A stretch of 64,000 nucleotides of DNA. Origin: an uncultured Myxococcales bacterium. Its GTDB lineage: Bacteria > Myxococcota_A > UBA9042. Positions 38,001-45,059 of this stretch are shown piece by piece. The position numbers and the translations under genes were made by a program. Position 1 is the stretch's first letter. Every line of letters begins with the position of its first letter. The notes beneath the pieces were generated by a model. The model was not told the origin of the DNA and made no database searches. It saw only the letters and a program-made list of their open reading frames with translations. Location of the stretch: positions 1-64,000 of the forward strand of contig CAIYWC010000011.1 in NCBI GenBank assembly GCA_903929795.1, given 5' to 3'.

Positions 38001-38743
38001 GACGCCGGGCTCTCTGCGCCGCGCTTGCGGTCTGTTGCGCGCGCTCAGCCTCGGCGCAGGCGCCGGTTGTCCCGGTCGATCCGGGCGATCGCCCGCCGCT
38101 GATGACCGCACCGCCGGAAGGTCCGCCGCCGCCGCCCGAGCCGCACTTGTGGGATGGCAACCAGACAAGCGTGATGATCGGCCCGGTGATGAATTGGTTG
38201 GACCATGCGCCGGCATTGGTTGACCAACAGGGGCTCGGCTTTCGCGTCGCTGGCCGCCTGAGCGCGATTTCGCAGTTCGTCGACGTGGAGCTTGGCTTTG
38301 AGCGCGTGGCCCACGGCGGCACCTCGGGCGCCGGGCTGACGCGCAGCGAGGTCGGGTTCCAGGTGGGCACGCACCCCGGCTTTCCGATCATCGTCTTCAA
38401 CGACTGGTGGAATGACGTCTTCTCCGGCGTCCACGGCTACGTAGGCGCGTCGGTCGTGCGCGCGACGCTGACGGGCACGGACGCGCTCGCGCAGGCGCAC
38501 GTCACCGAGGGCACCGAGCACACCGAGTGGCAGCCCTGCATCTACGTCGGCGCCGCTGCCGATTTTCCGGTCAGCCCGCGCAACAAGGATTGGGGCATCT
38601 GGCTGACCGCCGGCTACAACCTGCGCTGGATGTGGTTCGGCCCCAAGCAGCCCGAACTGTCGCTGTCCGACAACCAGGCCGTGCTGCTGCTCAGCTTCCG
38701 GTCGAATTCGACGAGCTGGGCGCGCTTTCCGCGGCCGTTCTAG
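37997..38743 (+). CDS. Predicted outer-membrane beta-barrel protein
   Basis: 248-aa exported protein with a signal peptide (cleavage near A-S-A-Q-A), a Pro-rich linker, then alternating hydrophobic strands rich in Gly and aromatics that end in Phe (R-P-F), as is usual for outer-membrane barrels. Short motifs such as G-F-E-R-V-A-H-G-G-T-S-G and W-G-I-W-L-T-A-G-Y-N-L-R-W show the strand pattern. Its ATG overlaps the stop of the cytochrome fusion gene, so the two probably work in the same envelope path (inference). Confidence 0.65.
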   Translation: MRRRALCAALAVCCARSASAQAPVVPVDPGDRPPLMTAPPEGPPPPPEPHLWDGNQTSVMIGPVMNWLDHAPALVDQQGLGFRVAGRLSAISQFVDVELGFERVAHGGTSGAGLTRSEVGFQVGTHPGFPIIVFNDWWNDVFSGVHGYVGASVVRATLTGTDALAQAHVTEGTEHTEWQPCIYVGAAADFPVSPRNKDWGIWLTAGYNLRWMWFGPKQPELSLSDNQAVLLLSFRSNSTSWARFPRPF

Positions 38744-38885
38744 GCTTTGACTATCGGGGCTGCAGTTTGGCGCGAATAGTCGCGAAGTTATAGGCTTTTA
38801 TGCGACCAGGTTTCGGAACGCTCACGTCCGACGGAGCGCTCGCGGGGCAAAACGGCGGCGCCATCTGGACGGCTCAGGGCGCGCG

Positions 38886-38901
38886 TGGCGGACTTCCGCC
38901 A
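38886..38901. terminator. Hairpin between convergent genes
   Basis: TGGCGG-ACTT-CCGCCA, a perfect 6-bp stem with 4-nt loop, 11 nt before the minus-strand stop at 38912. On the plus strand it is followed by a weak T-run (CTCTTT). It could terminate transcription from both sides. Confidence 0.35.
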
Positions 38902-38911
38902 GCTCTTTGCG

Positions 38912-40078
38912 CTACGGCGTCAGCCCCGTGATCACGGCGCTCGCGGTCGTGAGCTTGAGGCCCAGCGACTTCGCGTCTTTTGGACCGCCCGGCGTCGAAG
39001 AGATGTCCGACGGCGCCAGCACGGGCAGCAGGCCCTTGACCGTCGCGGCGCCGCCAAAGCTGGACAGCGCTGACGCGGGCAGGGCGTCGATCGCCGCGTT
39101 CAGGTCCGTGTCGGTCACGTAGCCGCACAGGATGCCGCCGGTCGTCGTCTTCCAGCTCATGCTGTCGGCGACGGTGCCGGAGAGCTGCACCTTGGAGATC
39201 GTCAACGTGAGCGGCGCGCCGCTGATGCTCATCGTGATTTGGAAGCTATCCGCGGTGGCCTTGAGCGCGGTGCCGTTGATTGTCGCCGTTGGGAAGTTGA
39301 CCTCGGCGGTGCAGCTCGACGCGTCGCAGGTCTTGTTGACGTAGGACGATGATTTGACGGTGTAATCGCAGCCAGGCGTCGGGTTCTTGCACGTGCTGCC
39401 GGCCGTCGGCGCGCCCAGGAGCACGTTGAACAGGAACGGCGTGCCGGTCGTGTTGTAGCTCTTGGGGTCGAACAGCATGTCGATGGAGTCGGAGTTGACC
39501 GCGTCCTGGATCTTGGAGCCGATGATGCCGCCCAGGCCCGCCATTGTGTTGTCCACCTTGCCGTCGCCGGTCAGGTCGCAGCCCTCGCTCGCGGAGCCAA
39601 AGGCGAGGGTGACGACCTTCTGGACGCTGCCGCTCTGATTGTCCGTGCCCCAGCCGGGGCCGCTGGACGCGACGTCGCTGCCGGCGGAGCCCGTGTCGGT
39701 CGGGCCGGTGTCGCTTGGGCCGGTGTCGCTGGGACCCGTGTCGCTGGGACCGGTGTCGCCCGGACCCGAGTCGGTGATCGCGTCGGCAGGGATGTCGGTC
39801 TGGCCCGACGTGTCGCCGGGCGCCTTGGCGTCGGCGGCGATGTCGGACGGCACGATCACGTCGATGGTTGCGCCGTCGGTGCTGCCGCTGTCGCCGCTGC
39901 CGCTGTCGTTCGCGAGTGCGCCGTCGCCGCCGGAGGTGTCGCCGGTGAGCAGGGCGCCGCCTCCGTCGCTCGCTGCCGTCGTGGAGCAGCCCGCAGAGAG
40001 CCCAAGCAAAGCGATACCGCATGCCGCAGCGGCGCGGATCAGACTGGAACGCGAGAGGACCAACTGGCGATTTTGCAT
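38912..40078 (-). CDS. Lipoprotein with SDTGP repeat linker
   Basis: 388-aa lipoprotein. ATG 40078 has GGAG 6 nt upstream; the signal ends with lipobox L-S-A-G-C. A long Ser/Asp/Thr/Gly/Pro linker includes four near-identical S-D-T-G-P units. The C-terminal ~250-residue domain has a few Cys (likely disulfides) and G-D-L-T-G-D-G-K-V-D-like acidic turns but no recognised catalytic motif. Probably surface exposed; function unknown. It follows the MepA-like gene by 63 bp, with its own promoter candidate. Confidence 0.7.
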   Translation of the reverse strand: MQNRQLVLSRSSLIRAAAACGIALLGLSAGCSTTAASDGGGALLTGDTSGGDGALANDSGSGDSGSTDGATIDVIVPSDIAADAKAPGDTSGQTDIPADAITDSGPGDTGPSDTGPSDTGPSDTGPTDTGSAGSDVASSGPGWGTDNQSGSVQKVVTLAFGSASEGCDLTGDGKVDNTMAGLGGIIGSKIQDAVNSDSIDMLFDPKSYNTTGTPFLFNVLLGAPTAGSTCKNPTPGCDYTVKSSSYVNKTCDASSCTAEVNFPTATINGTALKATADSFQITMSISGAPLTLTISKVQLSGTVADSMSWKTTTGGILCGYVTDTDLNAAIDALPASALSSFGGAATVKGLLPVLAPSDISSTPGGPKDAKSLGLKLTTASAVITGLTP

Positions 40079-40103
40079 GGCAGACTCCTGTGAAAGTAGC
40101 CTA

Positions 40104-40132
40104 ACTTTACAGGGACTATTGCCGCAGCACAA
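40104..40132 (-). promoter_or_regulatory. Candidate promoter for the 40078 lipoprotein
   Basis: Minus strand TTGTGC (40132-40127), 17-nt spacer, TAAAGT (40109-40104). The -10 matches four of six positions. Confidence 0.3.
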
Positions 40133-40141
40133 GAATCGCCA

Positions 40142-41002
40142 TCAATCCACACATTCAGGTTTGTCGCGCTCCGGGCAGCGAAAGCGCACGTGGAAATGGT
40201 CGGCATGGCCTGTGGCGTGGCGAATGACGCCGCGCGCGACGTTGGCGCCGGCGGGGTACTGGAAGATCGGCGCAAGTCCCTGTTCTGTCCAGCCATTGTC
40301 CAGCAGCGCCTCGTACAGCAGCGCCTGGATCTCGTAGTCCATGAACACCCAGCCGACCTCGCCGGTGCTCAGCAGCGCCTCCAAGAACGCCCAGGTCCGC
40401 TCGGTGTCGAGGTTGCTCGCGTCGGTCGGTTCAAAGCGCTTGGGCTGGCCCTTGGTCGTGCGCAGGTAGGCGATGTCCACGTCCCGGCCCGACTGGTGCG
40501 ACTTGTGCGGCTTCAAAAAACCGCCGTTCTCCGCCGAAATCGCGCCGACAACGACCGATGGAACGCCTTGAAATTGCTGGTTGACTTGCGCCGCGGCCAG
40601 CTGGAGCAGCGCGACAGTGTTGTCGGTCCCAAACGCGTTCGGGCTGACCGCAATGTAGCCCGGGCCCTGGCACGGAATCCGGCAGGCGTCCACGAGCTGG
40701 CCGTCTGTCGGCGGCCCAATCGACTTGGACGGCTGATCCTTGGGCGGCTGGCACACCGGTGTGGGCATCTGGAACGTCGGCGCGCCGGCGACATTGCCGA
40801 CCGTCGCGCTGTTGGGTCGCGCCTGCACGCGCACGCGCTGGGGCGGCAGCGGGATCCGCTCGTAGGCGTTCTCCTCCGGCGCGTCGTGAAACACCATGCG
40901 GTCCACGGGCTTGCGCTTGCGGCGCTGCGGCGCGGCCTCGGAGCAGCCGACCAGCGACGCCAGGGCTGCAACCAACAGCGTGCAAAGGACCAGCCGCGCC
41001 AT
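40142..41002 (-). CDS. MepA-like murein endopeptidase lipoprotein (M74)
   Basis: 286-aa lipoprotein (lipobox S-L-V-G-C) predicted to cut peptidoglycan cross-links. LAS-type zinc motifs are clear: S-H-Q-S-G-R-D-V-D-I-A-Y (His and Asp ligands) and H-A-D-H-F-H-V-R-F-R-C-P (H-x-H). These match penicillin-insensitive murein endopeptidase MepA. Start ATG 41002 overlaps the rapZ stop (TGATG). Several Cys may form disulfides. Lipidation would fix it to the outer or inner membrane facing the wall. Confidence 0.82.
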   Translation of the reverse strand: MARLVLCTLLVAALASLVGCSEAAPQRRKRKPVDRMVFHDAPEENAYERIPLPPQRVRVQARPNSATVGNVAGAPTFQMPTPVCQPPKDQPSKSIGPPTDGQLVDACRIPCQGPGYIAVSPNAFGTDNTVALLQLAAAQVNQQFQGVPSVVVGAISAENGGFLKPHKSHQSGRDVDIAYLRTTKGQPKRFEPTDASNLDTERTWAFLEALLSTGEVGWVFMDYEIQALLYEALLDNGWTEQGLAPIFQYPAGANVARGVIRHATGHADHFHVRFRCPERDKPECVD

Positions 41003-41874
41003 CACGCCTTGGGCTTCAGGTCGCGGTGGCTGACGGTGACGCGGCCCAGGCGCATGGCCCGAATGTGGTCGGCCATCGCCTCCGCCAGCGCGACGCTGCG
41101 GTGCTGGCCACCGGTGCAGCCCAGGGCGACGCTGACCATCGCGCGGCCCTCCTGGGCGTGCAGCGGAAGCACATAGTCCAGCAAGTAGCGCATCCGCTTG
41201 AGCGCCTCGTCGCCGCCGCGCTCCATTACGTATTGCCGCACGGGCCCGTCCAGGCCGCTCATCGGCGACAATTCCGGCACGAAATATGGGTTGTCCACGT
41301 ATCGCACGTCAAAGACGTAGTCGGCGTCGCGCGGCAGTCCGTGCTTGAAGCCAAACGACTGCATCGACACGATCAGCCGCACGTCCGCTGAATACTCGGG
41401 GTCAAAAATCCGCTGAACATGGCGTTTTAGCTGGTGAATGTTCAGCTCGGACGTGTCAACCACCAGCGTCGCGCGCTCGCGCACGGGCATCATGTGGTCG
41501 CGCTCGAAGCGGATGGACTCGCTGACCGTGCCCGCCTGCCAAATCGGGTGCTTGCGGCGCGTCTCGGCAAAACGCCGAATCAGGACGTCGTCGGCGCAAT
41601 CCAGAAACAGCAGCTCGGCTTGCACGCCGTGGGTCTTCAGCGCCGTGATCGCGGTGTCCAAATCGCCCAACAGCTCCCCCGCGCGGATGTCGATGCCCAC
41701 CGCAACCGGTGTCGCCGTCAGCCGCTCCGCCATCATCGTTTCCAGCGCAGGCAGCAGCGCGGTCGGCAGGTTGTCCACGCAGTAAAAGCCCAGATCCTCC
41801 AGCGCATGCAGGCACGTCGAACGTCCTGAACCGCTGATGCCGGTCACGATGACGAAGCGGGCGTTGCGGGCCAT
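41002..41874 (-). CDS. rapZ: RapZ/YvcJ family nucleotide-binding protein
   Basis: 290-aa protein of the RNase adapter/UDP-GlcNAc-sensing family. Diagnostic motifs are L-E-D-L-G-F-Y-C-V-D-N-L-P, R-F-x-E-T-R-R-x-H-P and G-C-T-G-G-x-H-R-S-V. The Walker A-like loop reads GISGSGRST (12-20): the invariant Lys is Arg18, encoded by CGT. It lies 18 bp after rpoN, the classic rpoN-rapZ association, and overlaps the mepA-like gene. A Lys-to-Arg change may reduce ATP/GTP binding while leaving the C-terminal RNA/UDP-sugar domain intact. Confidence 0.9.
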   Translation of the reverse strand: MARNARFVIVTGISGSGRSTCLHALEDLGFYCVDNLPTALLPALETMMAERLTATPVAVGIDIRAGELLGDLDTAITALKTHGVQAELLFLDCADDVLIRRFAETRRKHPIWQAGTVSESIRFERDHMMPVRERATLVVDTSELNIHQLKRHVQRIFDPEYSADVRLIVSMQSFGFKHGLPRDADYVFDVRYVDNPYFVPELSPMSGLDGPVRQYVMERGGDEALKRMRYLLDYVLPLHAQEGRAMVSVALGCTGGQHRSVALAEAMADHIRAMRLGRVTVSHRDLKPKA

Positions 41875-41892
41875 GGTCAGCTCCTGGCGCGG

Positions 41893-43605
41893 TCAGAACT
41901 GTTTGCGCCGCTGCGACGACGGCGGAATATTCAGGGATTCACGATACTTGGCGACGGTGCGCCGCGCCACCGTCATCGTTTCCCGGGGCCGCAGCGCTTC
42001 CAGCTGCGTCTCGGTGCATGCGAGCCGCGCCAGCATTTTGCCGCGATCCCAGTCGCCGTGCAGCATCTCGACGATTTCCTGGTCCGACAGCGGCGATCCG
42101 GCGTGCTCGTTGTCGATGAACCGCTTGATCGCGCTCTTGACCGCTTCCGACGCCACGTCGTTGCCATCGCCGGACGGCACGCCCGCGCCGAAAAAGAACT
42201 TCAGCTCAAAAATCCCTTGCGGCGTATGGACATACTTCGCAGTCGTCACCCGCGACACCGTCGACTCGTGCAGCCCGACATCCTCCGCGACCTCGCGCAG
42301 CACGAGCGGCCGCAGCTTCTCCACGCCGCGATCGAGAAATGGCCGCTGGAACCGCATGATCGACTCGGTCACCCGCTGAATCGTCGACTGCCGCTGGTGG
42401 ATCGAACGGATCATCCAGGTCGCCGCACGCATCTTTTCCTGAAGATATTCCTTGGCTTGTGCGTCGCCCTCGCCGGACAGCGCGTGCTTGTAGAAGTTGG
42501 ACACGCGCAGCCGCGGCAGCCCGTCCTCGTTCAGCACAACCGTGTAGTCCTCGCCCAGCTTGTAGACGAATACGTCCGGCGTGATGTAACGTGCTGTTTC
42601 GCCGATGAAATGTCGACCAGGTCGCGGCTCCAGCGACGCCAGCAGCCCCATCAACCGCTGCTCCTCGTTGGGCCGCAGGCGCAGGTCGCGACGCAGCCCG
42701 GCGTGATCGCGGGCCTCGATGTAGGGCAGCCCGACCTCGATCAGCTTGTGCAGCCGCAGCTCTTTGGGGTGCCGGAGCAGCGCTTGCGTGAGCAGACACT
42801 CGCGCAGATCGCGGCTCGCCACGCCCGGCGGATCCAGGCTGCGGATGATGCCCAGGACGCGCGTCACCTCCGCGACGTCGACCGCGTGCGCCAGGGCCAG
42901 CCCGCGCAGGGAGTTGCCGTATATCGCGTCCGTCTTGCAGCCCCGGCTCTCGGCTTCCTTTTGCCAAATCGCCACTTCGTCGTCGGTCAGCCAGTACAGC
43001 GCCAGCTTGCCCTTGGCTTCCAGTTTCTCGATGTTTTGCGTTTCCGCCAGCTTGGCCAACTGCCGCCGCGCCGCGTCGCTGCCACCCAGGATGTCCAGTC
43101 GGGTCGGTCGGAAATAGCCATCGTCGTCCAAATTGCCAATGATCTCCTCGACAAGCAGGCGATCCGCCGCCGCGAGCGTCGTCGACGCAATCTGCTCCTC
43201 CAGGAATTCCGGCAGGCTCGACGCCCGGGTCAGCGTCTGCGACAGCGCCGGGCGCTCCTCGTCGTCGCCATCGCGGAACGCCCCGCCGCCTTCACTCGGG
43301 CCGCGCGCCAGGTCGGTGAAATACTGCTGCCAGTCGATTTCATTGCGTTCATCGCGGGTTGGCGGCGCCTCGATGTCCGTCACCGCCGCCTCGCCGCCCG
43401 TCAGCGCCGACGGCAGGGGATCCTGGGATGTCTCGGTCTGGATCTCCTCTTCCAGCAACGGATTTTCGTTCAGCGCGTCGCCAACGGCTTCCATCAGCTC
43501 GGTCCGCGACAGCTGCAGGAGGCGAATCGCCTGCTGGAGCTGCTGCGTCATGACCAGCCGCTGTTCAAGCCGCTGTCCAAGCTGGAGACCCTGTTTGAAC
43601 TCCAT
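41893..43605 (-). CDS. rpoN: RNA polymerase sigma-54 factor
   Basis: 570-aa sigma factor directing transcription at -24/-12 promoters with AAA+ activators. Region I is Gln/Leu-rich (Q-L-Q-Q-A-I-R-L-L-Q-L-S); an acidic region II follows, then the core-binding and HTH parts, and the C-terminal RpoN box ARRTVAKYRE (547-556). The start at 43605 gives the usual M-E-F-K-Q-G-L-Q-L N-terminus. It heads a minus-strand run with rapZ and the MepA-like gene and diverges from dnaJ. The FHA-GAF activator at 21617 is a likely partner. Confidence 0.94.
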   Translation of the reverse strand: MEFKQGLQLGQRLEQRLVMTQQLQQAIRLLQLSRTELMEAVGDALNENPLLEEEIQTETSQDPLPSALTGGEAAVTDIEAPPTRDERNEIDWQQYFTDLARGPSEGGGAFRDGDDEERPALSQTLTRASSLPEFLEEQIASTTLAAADRLLVEEIIGNLDDDGYFRPTRLDILGGSDAARRQLAKLAETQNIEKLEAKGKLALYWLTDDEVAIWQKEAESRGCKTDAIYGNSLRGLALAHAVDVAEVTRVLGIIRSLDPPGVASRDLRECLLTQALLRHPKELRLHKLIEVGLPYIEARDHAGLRRDLRLRPNEEQRLMGLLASLEPRPGRHFIGETARYITPDVFVYKLGEDYTVVLNEDGLPRLRVSNFYKHALSGEGDAQAKEYLQEKMRAATWMIRSIHQRQSTIQRVTESIMRFQRPFLDRGVEKLRPLVLREVAEDVGLHESTVSRVTTAKYVHTPQGIFELKFFFGAGVPSGDGNDVASEAVKSAIKRFIDNEHAGSPLSDQEIVEMLHGDWDRGKMLARLACTETQLEALRPRETMTVARRTVAKYRESLNIPPSSQRRKQF

Positions 43606-43635
43606 GCGCTCCGCGTCGGCGTTCGTCAGGTGTTG

Positions 43636-43651
43636 CGGGGCAACAGCCCCG
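43636..43651. other. GC hairpin in the rpoN leader
   Basis: CGGGGC-AACA-GCCCCG, a 6-bp stem with tetraloop, 30 nt before the rpoN start, in the 317-bp rpoN-dnaJ gap. An AT-rich patch at about 43730-43760 could hold a minus-strand promoter, but no clear boxes are seen. No CIRCE element is present. Confidence 0.25.
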
Positions 43652-43818
43652 GCGGCTGGCGAACGGGCAGGCCGAGTGTACCGGTCGCGGCGGAGCCCGA
43701 CAAGCAAATGCATGGCGATTGCCGCCGATCGCGCAAAAATTTGCCAATCTTGGCGCGAAATGTGCAGGGCCGGTCGATGAACGATCGCCGACATCGGGCG
43801 CCCTTGCGCGCAAACCGC

Positions 43819-43847
43819 TTGACAGCCGGGCGATTGCCGCTTATTTG
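43819..43847 (+). promoter_or_regulatory. Candidate promoter for dnaJ
   Basis: Perfect -35 TTGACA (43819-43824) with a 17-nt spacer to TATTTG (43842-43847), a weak -10. A heat-shock sigma-32 -10 is not evident. Confidence 0.35.
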
Positions 43848-43922
43848 GCGGCGCGGCTCCAGACGGCCGTCGGCGGATGCGCGTGTCCGTGCCCGCCCCC
43901 GAAGCTGCTGAGGAACGCCGCG

Positions 43923-44978
43923 ATGGCCAAGACCGATTTTTATGAACTGCTCGGCGTGACCAAGGACGTCGGCGACGCCGATCTGAAAAAAGCCTTTCGC
44001 AAAGCGGCCATGCAGTATCACCCGGACCGCAATCCGGGCGACGCGCACGCGGAAGAGATGTTCAAACAGTGCGCGGAAGCCTATGACGTGCTGTCTGACG
44101 GGCAAAAACGCGCCGCGTACGATCGCTACGGCCACGCCGCGTTTGAATCCGGCCGCGGCGGCGCACCGCAGCACGGCAACATGGACGACATGTTCAGCCA
44201 TTTTGGCGACATTTTCGGCGATATTTTCGGCGGGCGACGCGGCGGCCAGAAGCGACCCGCGCGGGGCGGCGACTTGCGCTACGACCTCGGCCTGTCGCTG
44301 CGCGAGGCGGTCCAGGGCGTCAAGCGCGAGATCGCGGTCCCGCGGGTCGACCCGTGCGGCACCTGCAGCGGCAGTGGCGCCAAGCCCGGCACCAGCGCCG
44401 AACAATGCGGCCAATGCGGCGGACGCGGCCAGGTTGGCCACCAGCAAGGGCCGTTCGTTTTTGCCGTCACATGCCCGCAGTGCCAAGGCCAGGGCCGCAC
44501 CGTCAAGCCGGCCAACCGCTGCGCCAGCTGCGGCGGCGCCGGCCAGCAGCGGGTCGAGAAGAAAGTCACCGTCAAAATCCCCGCGGGCGTGGATACGGGC
44601 ACGCGCCTGCGCGTCACGGGCGAGGGCGAGCACGGGCAGGCGGGCCAGCAGCCGGGCGACCTGTACGTCGTGCTGTCGATCCAGCCCGATGACGTGTTCC
44701 AGCGCGACGGCGACGACCTGCACTGCGAGATCGAAGTCGACGTGGTGCGCGCGGTGCTCGGTGGCGTCGTGACGGTGCCGCTGATCGACGGCGAAGACGA
44801 AAAAGTGAAGCTGCCACCTGGGATTCAGCCCGGCGAGCAAGTGCGCATCCGCGGCAAGGGCGTGCCACACCTGCACGGCAACGGCCGCGGTGACCAGTTC
44901 GCCCACGTGCGGGTCGTTGTGCCGCGCAAGCTGACGGATCGGCAGCGCAAGCTGTACGAGGATCTGGCCCGCGATTGA
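43923..44978 (+). CDS. dnaJ: Chaperone protein DnaJ
   Basis: 351-aa Hsp70 co-chaperone. The J domain has H33-P-D35, then a Gly/Phe region (F-G-D-I-F-G-D-I-F-G-G), the zinc domain with four Cys pairs (CGTCSGSG, CGQCGGRG, CPQCQGQG, CASCGGAG), and C-terminal substrate-binding beta domains. Slightly shorter than E. coli DnaJ (376 aa). GAGG precedes the ATG. No dnaK or grpE is adjacent, so it may be a stand-alone DnaJ copy. Confidence 0.93.
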   Translation: MAKTDFYELLGVTKDVGDADLKKAFRKAAMQYHPDRNPGDAHAEEMFKQCAEAYDVLSDGQKRAAYDRYGHAAFESGRGGAPQHGNMDDMFSHFGDIFGDIFGGRRGGQKRPARGGDLRYDLGLSLREAVQGVKREIAVPRVDPCGTCSGSGAKPGTSAEQCGQCGGRGQVGHQQGPFVFAVTCPQCQGQGRTVKPANRCASCGGAGQQRVEKKVTVKIPAGVDTGTRLRVTGEGEHGQAGQQPGDLYVVLSIQPDDVFQRDGDDLHCEIEVDVVRAVLGGVVTVPLIDGEDEKVKLPPGIQPGEQVRIRGKGVPHLHGNGRGDQFAHVRVVVPRKLTDRQRKLYEDLARD

Positions 44979-44988
44979 CCGCGGTCCA

Positions 44989-45017
44989 TTGAAAAACCGC
45001 TCGCGCGCGGCTACCGT
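44989..45017 (+). promoter_or_regulatory. Candidate promoter for the FtsX-type permease
   Basis: TTGAAA (44989-44994), 17-nt spacer, TACCGT (45012-45017). The -35 matches five of six positions, the -10 three. It lies just after the dnaJ stop. Confidence 0.3.
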
Positions 45018-45059
45018 GCCGACCCTGCGCGCGCGGGTTTGCCGCGCAAGAAAGGCGCC

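Noticed and set aside
43606-43922. CIRCE/HrcA operator or sigma-32 promoter for dnaJ
   Set aside because: No TTAGCACTC-N9-GAGTGCTAA and no CCCCAT-type -10 were found.
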